A DNA stretch of 22,900 bases. It comes from an uncultured Treponema sp. (GTDB lineage: Bacteria; Spirochaetota; Spirochaetia; Treponematales; Treponemataceae). Below the pieces are notes generated by a model. It had not been told where the DNA came from. It searched no databases and was given only the letters and a program-made list of their open reading frames with translations. The position numbers were made by a program, and so were the translations under genes. Positions 7,232-15,130 of this stretch are shown here, piece by piece (the first letter of the stretch is position 1; every line of letters starts with the position of its first letter). The stretch is taken from contig CAMVBP010000005.1 of the NCBI GenBank assembly GCA_947165795.1, positions 1-22,900 of the forward strand, given 5' to 3'.

Positions 7232-9238
7232 ATGAAGAAGTTCCTTAAGGCTCTTTTTTATATAATTGCAGCAATTTATCCAGTAATGGTTTTTTCATTG
7301 CTGGTTATTTTTAAGGTAAATACAAAAATACTTTCTTTATGTATTGTCGCCTTAGCTGCTGCATTTTTTTTAAGTGCCACAGGAAAGCAAAAGACTGGTA
7401 AAAAAAGTGCGTTGGACTGGAAACCTTTACTCAGTTCCGTTCTTTTTCTTTTTGCCGGTCTTTTTTGTTTTATAACCGGAAAAGATTTTTTCTTAAAAAT
7501 TTATTCAGTTGTTATTAATATAACTTTGCTCTTCATTTTTGGGAGCACTCTTTTTATGCCGCCCAATATAATCTTTAGATTTGCAACTTTGAGCGACAAA
7601 TCAATAAAAGGTTCTTCCTACGAACAGCAGGTTTATAAATACTGCAGAAATGTAACTATAATATGGTGCAGTTTTTTTATTTTAAATGGAACTGCTGCAT
7701 TTTGTACAACTTTTGCAGATAAACTATTCGGAGTATCACCGGAATTGTCCAGCAAAATCTGGGGAATCTATAACGGCGGTATTTCTTATATCCTTATGGG
7801 AACTCTTTTTGTAGTAGAATTTATTATTAGAAAAATTGTGGACAAAAAAATGATCAAAGCATATCCTATTTCAAAGTTTAATGCAGATTCAAGAAAAGAT
7901 GATTATATTCTCTGTTTTGAAGATACCTGGTCAAAAAAAATATATAAAACCTGGAAAGATTTTTTAATAGATACTGCAAAAATCAGACAGTTTGTAGAAA
8001 GTAAAAATGCTGATGAATATATTTTGCACAGCGAAGATTACTGGTATTTTATTTGTACTTTTGTCGCTTTGCTTCAGTGTAAAAAAGCAGTTTACCTTAC
8101 TCAGAATATTACAGAAAGCTTTATGGCCGATGTCCGCAAGCCTGACATGATTTTCTTAACTGATCAGAAAGTAAACGGAATTCAAAATGATTATATTCCG
8201 GAAATTATAGAAAAAGCAGAAGCTCCTCAAACTTCAGTTTACCGTACAACTCCAGAAATTAATTCAGAACAGACAAGAATTTTCCTTTTCACTTCAGGAA
8301 GTACAGGAAAGCCAAAAGCTGTTCCTCAAAGAATGAAGGAATTTGAAGAAGACAATGCTTTTATTATTTCTAAATGGGCACGCGAAATTACAAGCCGCAA
8401 ATTAATTACAACCGTAAGTCAGCATCATATTTATGGTTTCTTATTTGGAATTTCTCTTCCGTTTACACTCGGAACTCCTTTCCGCAGAAACCGAATTGAA
8501 TTCCCTGAAGAATTTGAAAAGCTTAATGATGAAAAATATATATTGATTGCAACTCCTGCCTTCCTTAAACGTACTGTTGAAGTTGAAGATAAACTTGACA
8601 TGAAAAATATCTGGATTTTTTCAAGCGGTGGTGCTGTTAGTCCGGAGCTTGCTGTTTCCTGTGGAAAGCTTTTTAATTTTTATCCGCTTGAAGTTTATGG
8701 TTCAACAGAAACTTCTGGAATTGCTTACCGACAGCAGGATAAAGACGGCCTGATCTGGACTCCTTTTGATAACGCAAAAATCTGGTTAGGAGATGATGGC
8801 TGTCTTAGAATTATTTCTCCATACATAAAAAATCCGGAAGGCTTTGCTACAGCCGACCTTGCAGAAATACATGAAGACGGCCGCTTTATATTAAAAGGCC
8901 GTTCAGATTCAATTGTAAAAATTGAAGAAAAAAGAATTTCCATGACAGAAATTGAAAACCGCCTTTTGGAAAGCGGACTTGTAGAAGATGTAAAAGTTGT
9001 TGCATTAAGCAACGAAGTTAGACAGTATCTTGCTGCAGCCTTAGTTTTGAATTCAAAAGGTAAAGAGCAATTTAAAGAAACGGAAAAATATTTAATTAAC
9101 AGATATTTTCACGACTATCTTATGAAGTTTTTTGAAAATGTTGTTATTCCAAAAAAATGGCGATTTATGGAAAAACTTCCTGTAGATGTACAGGGAAAAA
9201 AGCATAAACTTGAAATTGAAGCATTATTTAATGAATAA
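7232..9238 (+). CDS. Membrane domain (COG4648-like) fused to AMP-dependent acyl-ACP ligase
   Basis: This 668-residue protein has two parts. Residues 1-205 contain about six hydrophobic segments (7-27, 33-48, 65-82, 87-107, 142-162, 180-200) and resemble the small membrane protein encoded beside the ligase in aryl-polyene clusters. Residues about 215-668 form an adenylate-forming ligase: TSGSTGKPK at 354-362, YGSTET at 489-494, TAD (in place of TGD) at 540-542, GRSD near 553, and the C-terminal catalytic lysine probably K656 in QGKKHK. It probably activates a carboxylic acid and loads it on a neighbouring carrier protein, anchored at the inner membrane. The membrane and ligase parts are usually separate genes, so the fusion is notable. 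The ATG has no strong ribosome binding site; coupling to the carrier gene is likely. Confidence 0.85.
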   Translation: MKKFLKALFYIIAAIYPVMVFSLLVIFKVNTKILSLCIVALAAAFFLSATGKQKTGKKSALDWKPLLSSVLFLFAGLFCFITGKDFFLKIYSVVINITLLFIFGSTLFMPPNIIFRFATLSDKSIKGSSYEQQVYKYCRNVTIIWCSFFILNGTAAFCTTFADKLFGVSPELSSKIWGIYNGGISYILMGTLFVVEFIIRKIVDKKMIKAYPISKFNADSRKDDYILCFEDTWSKKIYKTWKDFLIDTAKIRQFVESKNADEYILHSEDYWYFICTFVALLQCKKAVYLTQNITESFMADVRKPDMIFLTDQKVNGIQNDYIPEIIEKAEAPQTSVYRTTPEINSEQTRIFLFTSGSTGKPKAVPQRMKEFEEDNAFIISKWAREITSRKLITTVSQHHIYGFLFGISLPFTLGTPFRRNRIEFPEEFEKLNDEKYILIATPAFLKRTVEVEDKLDMKNIWIFSSGGAVSPELAVSCGKLFNFYPLEVYGSTETSGIAYRQQDKDGLIWTPFDNAKIWLGDDGCLRIISPYIKNPEGFATADLAEIHEDGRFILKGRSDSIVKIEEKRISMTEIENRLLESGLVEDVKVVALSNEVRQYLAAALVLNSKGKEQFKETEKYLINRYFHDYLMKFFENVVIPKKWRFMEKLPVDVQGKKHKLEIEALFNE

Positions 9239-9248
9239 AGAGGTTTTT

Positions 9249-9623
9249 ATGTCAGAATTTAATACTCATGATATTAAAGATGAAACAGTTATTTCAAAAG
9301 ACGAAAATTCAGTTATTCTCGAATTTTCTATACCAGGTACAAGTGATTTCTTCGATGGTCATTTTCCTGAATATAAACTGCTCCCTGCAGTTGCTCAGTT
9401 TGAAATCATAACAAGATTTTCAAGAAAATATTTTGGAACACAGAGATATGTTCCAAATATTAAGAGAATTAAATTTTCAGCTCCTATAAGACCTGAATCA
9501 AAAATTAACCTTGAATTGACTTTTAAAAAAGACAAAAATTTAATATCATTTACTATGGCAGATGCAGAAATTAAAGAAAAAACTTATTCTTCTGGAAATT
9601 TCAATGTGCTCATGGAAAATTAA
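9249..9623 (+). CDS. FabZ-like 3-hydroxyacyl-ACP dehydratase (hotdog fold)
   Basis: The start at 9249 gives 124 residues and is supported by AAAGAGG at 9237-9243, 5 nt upstream; a longer frame from 9186 lies inside the ligase gene. FFDGHFPEYKLLPAVAQFE contains the FabZ/FabA-type histidine H38, and a glutamate sits 14 residues later (E52), the same spacing as the catalytic His/Glu pair of FabZ. The protein is shorter than housekeeping FabZ, as is usual for the dehydratase of aryl-polyene clusters. The expected reaction is loss of water from a 3-hydroxyacyl group on the carrier protein. That makes the absence of a ketosynthase and ketoreductase nearby puzzling. A thioesterase-like role for the hotdog fold is the alternative. 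Confidence 0.82.
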   Translation: MSEFNTHDIKDETVISKDENSVILEFSIPGTSDFFDGHFPEYKLLPAVAQFEIITRFSRKYFGTQRYVPNIKRIKFSAPIRPESKINLELTFKKDKNLISFTMADAEIKEKTYSSGNFNVLMEN

Positions 9624-9637
9624 AAAATAGGGTAAAA

Positions 9638-10402
9638 ATGAAATTTGGATTTGTAATTCCTGTTTATAATCATGGTTCAACTCTTGATGCAGTTATAAAG
9701 AATCTGCTTCCTTATAACTTTCCTATCATTGTTGTTGATGATGGAAATGATGAAAAAAATAAAGCGTTTATTCAGGATGCTGTAAACCGTTATCCATCAG
9801 TAACTCTTATTACTCATAAAAAGAATCATGGAAAGGGAAAAGCCATGAAGAGCGGCGTTTATGCAGCTTACAAAATGGGACTTACACATATTCTTCAGCT
9901 CGATTCCGACGGCCAGCATGATACATTAAGTATTCCACGTTTTATTGAACTTTCTGAACAAAATCCAGATGCTGTTATTTGCGGAATTCCTAAATACGAT
10001 GAATCTGCTCCTAGAGAGCGTGTAGACGGCAGAAAATATGCAAACGGTTATCTTCATGTAGTTACTTTTTCTAAAGAAATTATTGACGGAATGATTGGAT
10101 TTAGAGTTTATCCTGTAAAGCCGTTTTATAAAATTATTCGTCATCATATTGTCAGTAACCGCATGGCCTTTGATATAGACATTCTCGTTCATTTCTGCTG
10201 GAAAGGAATAAGAATTATTTCTGAGCCTGTAAAAATATTTTATCCTGCAGATGGAATTTCAAATTATAATTACGTAAAAGACACAATAAGAATTTCTGTT
10301 ATGTATACCCGGCTTAGTGCTATTTTGTTATTCACTTTCCCAATTGTTCTTATAAGAAATCATATTAAAGGCAGAAAAATAAATGGACAAAATAGTAAAT
10401 AA
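9638..10402 (+). CDS. Family 2 glycosyltransferase
   Basis: This 254-residue protein has a GT-A fold. The N-terminal strand FGFVIPVYNHGSTL is followed by the nucleotide-sugar acidic motif VVDDGN (32-37) and the metal-binding DXD motif in LDSDGQH (88-94), as in polyprenyl-phosphate mannosyl/glucosyl transferases. A hydrophobic segment near residues 228-244 suggests membrane association. It probably transfers a sugar to a lipid acceptor on the cytoplasmic face. Ribosome binding site AGGG is at 9629-9632. In many aryl-polyene clusters this domain is fused to the acyltransferase encoded next; here the two are separate but overlap by 20 nt, which indicates coupled translation and perhaps a complex. 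The donor sugar cannot be told. Confidence 0.88.
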   Translation: MKFGFVIPVYNHGSTLDAVIKNLLPYNFPIIVVDDGNDEKNKAFIQDAVNRYPSVTLITHKKNHGKGKAMKSGVYAAYKMGLTHILQLDSDGQHDTLSIPRFIELSEQNPDAVICGIPKYDESAPRERVDGRKYANGYLHVVTFSKEIIDGMIGFRVYPVKPFYKIIRHHIVSNRMAFDIDILVHFCWKGIRIISEPVKIFYPADGISNYNYVKDTIRISVMYTRLSAILLFTFPIVLIRNHIKGRKINGQNSK

Positions 10403-11375
10403 TGAATTATCTGAACAGCACTGGTCAGAAGAAAAAGAAGTTATTTCTTCCAATAAACCTTTAAAATATCTTCTTCATCTTTTAAAATATTTTCCGCGCT
10501 TTTTCGTTCATTCATTAATTTTCCCGGTCGGTTTTTTTTACTATATTTTTTCAAAGCATGCGCGAATTGTCTGCAGCATTTATCAGAAACAGTTGCAGGA
10601 ATATACGGACCATCAAATCCCAAAAAGAATTTCTCCTTATAAACAGATAGTTTCTTTCTGCCTTTGTGTTCTGGAAAAAATGGAAGGCTGGCTTGGAAAG
10701 TTTTATTACAAGGAACTCAATACTTTTGATGATGATTTAAAAACTTTACAGGCTCAGCTGGAAGAAGGAAAAGGCGCCATATTACTTGGTTCACATCTTG
10801 GAAATATTGAGCTTATGAGAAGCCTTTCTACTTTTGGCGAAAACGGAGTTTCAAAAAATTATTCTATAATTACTATTATGGAACTTAAGGCTACTTCGCA
10901 GTTTAATCAGACTTTAAAAGAAATAAATCCAAATGTAAATTTTCAGGTTATTTCACCTTCTGATTTTGGACCGGAAACAATTATTCAACTGGAAGAACAG
11001 ATTGCAAACGGCGGTCTTGTTGTAATTGCAGGAGACAGAACAAGTCCAAATGCAAGAAACAGAAATCTTAAAAAAATGTTTTTAGGAAAAGAAGCTTCTT
11101 TCCCTTACGGAACTTTTTTAATTCCTGCTTTACTAAAGGCTCCTGTTTATTATGTTTTTGGAATGCGAACAAGATCTGCAACATTAAAATCTGTATATAA
11201 TTTGTATGTTGAAAAATCTGCGGTTTCTTTTGAAAATGTTCAGAGAGCCGAAAGAGAAAAACGCATTGATGAATTATGTCAGGAATTTGTTTTAAAGCTG
11301 GAAAAATACTGCAAAATGTATCCTTATCAGTGGTATAATTTTTTTAACTTTTGGGATGATTCAGTAAACCAATAG
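10383..11375 (+). CDS. LpxL/HtrB-like lysophospholipid acyltransferase family protein
   Basis: This 330-residue protein has an N-terminal hydrophobic segment (about 38-56) and the acyltransferase motif HX4E, with H138 and E143 in GSHLGNIEL. Later family features are GDRTSPNA and the C-terminal PYQWYNFFNFW. LpxL-type enzymes move an acyl chain from acyl-ACP to a lipid or sugar; in aryl-polyene clusters the related domain attaches the acyl product to a glycolipid. Here it probably transfers the group held by the cluster's own carrier proteins to the glycan made by the preceding glycosyltransferase (inference). Treponemes generally lack lipid A, so classic lipid A acylation is less likely if the host is one. 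The ATG has AAAGG at 10367-10371. Confidence 0.85.
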   Translation: MDKIVNNELSEQHWSEEKEVISSNKPLKYLLHLLKYFPRFFVHSLIFPVGFFYYIFSKHARIVCSIYQKQLQEYTDHQIPKRISPYKQIVSFCLCVLEKMEGWLGKFYYKELNTFDDDLKTLQAQLEEGKGAILLGSHLGNIELMRSLSTFGENGVSKNYSIITIMELKATSQFNQTLKEINPNVNFQVISPSDFGPETIIQLEEQIANGGLVVIAGDRTSPNARNRNLKKMFLGKEASFPYGTFLIPALLKAPVYYVFGMRTRSATLKSVYNLYVEKSAVSFENVQRAEREKRIDELCQEFVLKLEKYCKMYPYQWYNFFNFWDDSVNQ

Positions 11376-11383
11376 GAGATTTT

Positions 11384-12052
11384 ATGAAAAAAATTCATTT
11401 ACATATTTTTGTATTTTTTCTTTTTTTATTATCTTCTCATTCTTTCCTTTTTTCTCAAAATTCAGCCAGTATCTCTTTAGAGGATATCTGCAATTCTCTT
11501 GCTTCTAATCCGAATACAACCGGTGATTTTATTCAGACAAAACACATACTAACTAACGGTCGTAAGCTTGTTTCTTCCGGAAATTTCATTATTTGCAGCT
11601 ACGGAATTATGTGGAAAACACTTAAGCCCTTCCCTTCTACTTTAATCCTTACAGAAGAAAAAATGGTCCAGATTTCTGCAAACGGATCTAAATCTGTAAT
11701 GAATGGAAATGATAATCAAATATTCGCGAATATTTCAGAAACACTTAGTTCTGTATTTTCGGGAAATGTAACTAAGCTTAAGAAAAATTTTAATTGTGAT
11801 TTTAAAATTACAAAAGATACCGGCAGCAATTATTCCTGGGCCGTAATTCTTACACCAAAAGATTCAACAATTGCTTCCGTAATAAAATCTCTTGAACTTT
11901 GTGGCCAATACAATTCTGCAAATAAAACTGCAATACTTGATTCTTTAAATATGACTGAATCTTCAAATAATACAATTTTATATGAATTTTCAAATCAGCA
12001 ATATCCTAAGGAACTTTCTTCTGATGATAAACAAATCTTTTTCTCTGAATAA
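11384..12052 (+). CDS. LolA-like periplasmic outer-membrane lipoprotein/lipid carrier
   Basis: This 222-residue protein has a signal peptide (hydrophobic 8-22, cleavage near residues 24-25, FLFSQ), so it is periplasmic. The segment GDFIQTKHI followed by SSGNFIICSYGIMWKTLKPFPSTLILTEE is characteristic of the LolA family, whose half-barrel shields acyl chains during transit. LolA-like proteins in aryl-polyene clusters are thought to ferry the lipid product rather than lipoproteins. The gene has ribosome binding site AGGAG and a 9-nt gap after the acyltransferase gene, and overlaps the MMPL gene by 29 nt. A copy of the recurring 18-bp palindrome (11549-11566) lies within the coding region. Confidence 0.82.
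   Translation: MKKIHLHIFVFFLFLLSSHSFLFSQNSASISLEDICNSLASNPNTTGDFIQTKHILTNGRKLVSSGNFIICSYGIMWKTLKPFPSTLILTEEKMVQISANGSKSVMNGNDNQIFANISETLSSVFSGNVTKLKKNFNCDFKITKDTGSNYSWAVILTPKDSTIASVIKSLELCGQYNSANKTAILDSLNMTESSNNTILYEFSNQQYPKELSSDDKQIFFSE
11549..11566. repeat. Copy of recurring 18-bp palindrome inside the lolA-like gene
   Basis: CTAACTAAC/GGTCGTAAG matches the consensus CTAACKAACGTTMGTTAG at 16 of 18 positions. It is read in the frame encoding TNGRK, the same frame phase as the MMPL and azlC copies. Confidence 0.4.
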
Positions 12053-14510
12053 TCGTTTAAAAAATATTTCGCAAAAAAAACTGCTTGCTTTGTGGATATT
12101 TTATCATGCCGCAATTGTTCTTTTCTTTTTGATTTCGTTATTAATCTTTAAAGGAAAAATTCATATTGATTCAGATCTGTTTAATCTTGTTCCAAAAAAT
12201 TTTTCCATGGAATCCGTAAAAAAAGCAGATGAAAAAATGATGTCTGTTACTTCGCAGAATTTTTTCATACTTGTAGAAAATGAAGTTTTTGAAAATGCCA
12301 AACAGGATGCTGTTTCTGTTTATAACGAATTAAAAGACAGCGATAATTTTGATTCAATTTCTCTTTACAACGATACTTCTTCAATTTCTGAAATTACAGA
12401 TTTCCTTTATAAATACCGCTACAATCTAATTGACGAAAATACAATCGATACAAGCATTAATCAGTCGGGTGCCATAGATTTTTCACTTAATTCCCTTTCT
12501 ACAGCTTACAGCGGATTTACAATGCTTCCTCTGGACAATCTTGAATCTGATCCTTTTTTACTTACAGAATTTAACCTGCAGAATTATCTTAAAGCCTTAC
12601 AGAATGCCGGAACTGCAATGTCTGTTACAGACGGCGTTCTTTCTTCCAAATACGAAAGTAAATATTACGTAATGATACGCGGAATATTAAGTCCAAAAGG
12701 TGCCGTTCTTGCTTCTAAAAAAGGTGCTGTTGCAGAAATTTACAATGTATGTAATAAAATCTCAGGCTCAGAAAATTCTGCAAATAAATCTGAATTTATT
12801 TTTTCCGGTACACCATTCCACAGTTACGAAAGCTCTAATTCTGCTTCAAAAGAAATTTCCATTATTGCAACAATTTCCATGCTTATTGTAATTCTTCTTT
12901 TGTTTTTTATATTCCGTTCTCCAAAGCCTTTAATTTTTTCTGTTGCGTCAATTTTAATTTCCATAGGAATTGCATTCATTGCAACACTTGCGACTTTCCA
13001 TAATATGCACGTTATCACCCTTGTTTTTGGAACCTCGCTTATCGGTTCATGTATAGATTACAGCCTTCACTTTTTTACGCATTGGGCAGGTAATTCAAAA
13101 TTAAAATCAAGCATAGAAATCCGAAATCATATTTTTTCCGGCCTTATAATGGCAATTCTTTCTACAGGAATTTGTTTTGCAATTCTTCTTTTTGCGCCGT
13201 TCACAATTCTTAAGCAGATGTCGCTGTTCTGCCTTTCAGGACTTATCAGCTCATTCTTAACTACAATTGCAATTTATCCGTATATAAAACTTCCTGAACA
13301 GCAAAACAGAAAGCCTGTTCGCTTTGTAACTCAGTTTTCTAAACTTGTTTCTGTTTTACAAAAGAAAACGATTGGCCGTTCTTTTATAATTCTTTTGTTT
13401 TTATTTTCAATTGTTTCGATTGCGGTTTGTCATAAGAATGTAAAAATTCAGAATAATTTACTTTCTCTTTACGATATGAAAGGCAAGCTTTTAAATGATG
13501 AAATAACAGCTTCTCAGATAATTCAATATACGCCAGGCGGATGGTATATTGTAAGCGGAAATACAGAAGAAGAAGCCTTGGAAAATGAAGAAAAGCTCCG
13601 CAAGGAATTCGAACAGCTTACAGAAAATAAAGTAGGCTATGTAAGTACAACAAGCTTTATTCCTTCTAAAAAAATGCAGGATAAATCTATAAATGCATGT
13701 TCCAACCTTATGGCTTTGTCAGAACTCCAGTTTGAATATTTAGGCTTTACTGAAGATGAATCAAAAAAGTATTCAGGTTTATTAAAACAGGATTATGAGA
13801 ATTCTAAAAATCATTATGTTTCTTTTTCAGAAAATAATATTCCTGATTATATAACCTCTGCAATTTCTTCCGTATGGCTCGGAGAAATCGAAGGTAAATA
13901 TTATACGGTTCTTCTTCCTTCACGAGTAACAGATTATACTAACTATCGTTCGTTAGTCGACAATAATGAAAATGCTTTCTTTATAAGTAAGTCGCAGGAT
14001 ATCAGCCATGATCTTGATAAACTTACTTTTATAGTTTTTAAATTCTTTTTAATTGCTTCTGTGCTGATGTTTATCATGCTTAAATTATTTTACAGCTGGA
14101 AGCAGTCATTTAAAATTATTTCAGTTCCATTTTTAATTATTCTTGTAACCAGTGCATTCTATGCTATATTTAAAATCAATATTGAGTTTTTCTCTATAAC
14201 TGGTTTGATTCTGGTTTTTGGACTTGGCCTTGATTATGTAATTTACATGATTGAAAATGAAAAGAAAATCAACCTTAAAAAAGATGAAAAGCCATTGGAA
14301 CAGGAAGAAAAAACTCTTGAGCCTTTTGCAACAATGATTTCTTTTGTAACAACAATTATTTCTTTTGGCGCGCTTGCTTTAAGTTCTTTCAAACCTGTTC
14401 ATTACATTGGTCTTTCTATTTTTATTGGATTATTTACAGCTTATTTAAGTTCATTCTTTTATGGACGATTAAATTCAAAAAAAGAATCTGTTGAAAATAT
14501 TAATGAATAA
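12024..14510 (+). CDS. MMPL/RND-superfamily lipid exporter
   Basis: The ATG at 12024 gives 828 residues, with AAGGAA about 10 nt upstream (12008-12013); an ATG at 11982 would add 14 residues deep in the lolA-like gene. The layout is the RND/MMPL two-fold repeat: one N-terminal helix (about 20-43), a large periplasmic loop, a helix bundle about 276-425, a second loop, and a bundle about 666-815. Each bundle has the conserved Asp-Tyr of proton-driven MMPL proteins: D345-Y346 in GTSLIGSCIDYSLHF and D737-Y738 in FGLGLDYVIYM. It probably extracts the cluster's lipid product from the inner membrane, working with the LolA-like carrier. The palindrome copy at 13939-13956 lies in the second periplasmic loop. 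Confidence 0.88.
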   Translation: MINKSFSLNNRLKNISQKKLLALWIFYHAAIVLFFLISLLIFKGKIHIDSDLFNLVPKNFSMESVKKADEKMMSVTSQNFFILVENEVFENAKQDAVSVYNELKDSDNFDSISLYNDTSSISEITDFLYKYRYNLIDENTIDTSINQSGAIDFSLNSLSTAYSGFTMLPLDNLESDPFLLTEFNLQNYLKALQNAGTAMSVTDGVLSSKYESKYYVMIRGILSPKGAVLASKKGAVAEIYNVCNKISGSENSANKSEFIFSGTPFHSYESSNSASKEISIIATISMLIVILLLFFIFRSPKPLIFSVASILISIGIAFIATLATFHNMHVITLVFGTSLIGSCIDYSLHFFTHWAGNSKLKSSIEIRNHIFSGLIMAILSTGICFAILLFAPFTILKQMSLFCLSGLISSFLTTIAIYPYIKLPEQQNRKPVRFVTQFSKLVSVLQKKTIGRSFIILLFLFSIVSIAVCHKNVKIQNNLLSLYDMKGKLLNDEITASQIIQYTPGGWYIVSGNTEEEALENEEKLRKEFEQLTENKVGYVSTTSFIPSKKMQDKSINACSNLMALSELQFEYLGFTEDESKKYSGLLKQDYENSKNHYVSFSENNIPDYITSAISSVWLGEIEGKYYTVLLPSRVTDYTNYRSLVDNNENAFFISKSQDISHDLDKLTFIVFKFFLIASVLMFIMLKLFYSWKQSFKIISVPFLIILVTSAFYAIFKINIEFFSITGLILVFGLGLDYVIYMIENEKKINLKKDEKPLEQEEKTLEPFATMISFVTTIISFGALALSSFKPVHYIGLSIFIGLFTAYLSSFFYGRLNSKKESVENINE
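13939..13956. repeat. Copy of recurring 18-bp palindrome inside the MMPL gene
   Basis: CTAACTATC/GTTCGTTAG matches the consensus CTAACKAACGTTMGTTAG at 17 of 18 positions. Over 13940-13958 it is 18/19 identical to 6044-6062 in trmN6. It encodes TNYRSLV. Confidence 0.45.
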
Positions 14511-14523
14511 TCAGGAGCGCAAA

Positions 14524-15126
14524 ATGAATATTAAAAAAATAATTAAATCTATTTTCCTTTCTGTTTTTACTCTGCTTATTGTTTCCTGCGCTTCTAAAAC
14601 GACCGCTAATTATCCTATTACCTGTAAAAATTTAAAACCTGTTTACATTACAGATTCAAAAAAAATCTATCTTCTTCATCCTGCCTATAATTCAAACATT
14701 GTTGACTCTCTTCAATTATTGCAGGGGAATTTTGATAAACAGAATTTTTCTTTACTCATTTATTCACAGATTGATTCTAAAGGAATGAGTCTTTCATTGT
14801 TCAATGATTTTGGAACCGATATGGGAAACATTTCATTTAATGAAAATACAGTTATTTTTGATTCTGCTTTTTTTCCTCAAGCTTTACCGGGCGAATATAT
14901 AATTGCAGATATTCAGAATGCATATTATGACATAAATGCCCTTTCTCAAAATTTCAAAAATTCAAAATTAATTTTCACTTCCGAATTTACTGAAAAAGAT
15001 AATTCAGAAAAAAGATGTATTTATGACGGATCAAAATTGATTGAAGAAATTAAAATTACCGGCGACGGAATTACAATTGTAAATTACCTTAGAAATTATA
15101 AATACGAATTGATAAACGAAAAATAA
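14524..15126 (+). CDS. Lipoprotein of the export operon, unknown function
   Basis: The ATG at 14524 gives 200 residues, begins MNIKKIIKSIFLSVF and has AGGAG at 14513-14517. The lipobox LIVSC places the lipidated cysteine at C22, so it is an envelope lipoprotein, probably in the outer membrane since no Asp follows the cysteine (SCASK). No enzymatic motif is visible. It is the last gene of the operon, where aryl-polyene clusters carry a small lipoprotein, so it may be the outer-membrane acceptor for the LolA-like carrier (inference by position). The stop lies only 4 nt from the stop of the convergent peptidase gene, with no terminator between them. Confidence 0.75.
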   Translation: MNIKKIIKSIFLSVFTLLIVSCASKTTANYPITCKNLKPVYITDSKKIYLLHPAYNSNIVDSLQLLQGNFDKQNFSLLIYSQIDSKGMSLSLFNDFGTDMGNISFNENTVIFDSAFFPQALPGEYIIADIQNAYYDINALSQNFKNSKLIFTSEFTEKDNSEKRCIYDGSKLIEEIKITGDGITIVNYLRNYKYELINEK

Positions 15127-15130
15127 TAAA

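Larger units (their letters stand above)
6694..15126 (+). other. APE-like acyl carrier, ligase, transferase and export gene cluster
   Basis: Nine plus-strand genes lie with gaps of about 15 nt or less, or with overlaps, so they are probably one operon: ACP, ACP, COG4648-type membrane domain fused to an AMP ligase, FabZ-like dehydratase, GT2, LpxL-like acyltransferase, LolA-like protein, MMPL exporter, lipoprotein. This order matches the apeE-F-G-H-I-J-L-M-N portion of known aryl-polyene clusters. The ketosynthases, ketoreductase, second dehydratase and thioesterase of those clusters are absent here. The product is probably an acyl or aryl group placed on a glycolipid and moved to the outer membrane (inference). 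There is no terminator before the convergent gene at 15131. Confidence 0.7.
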
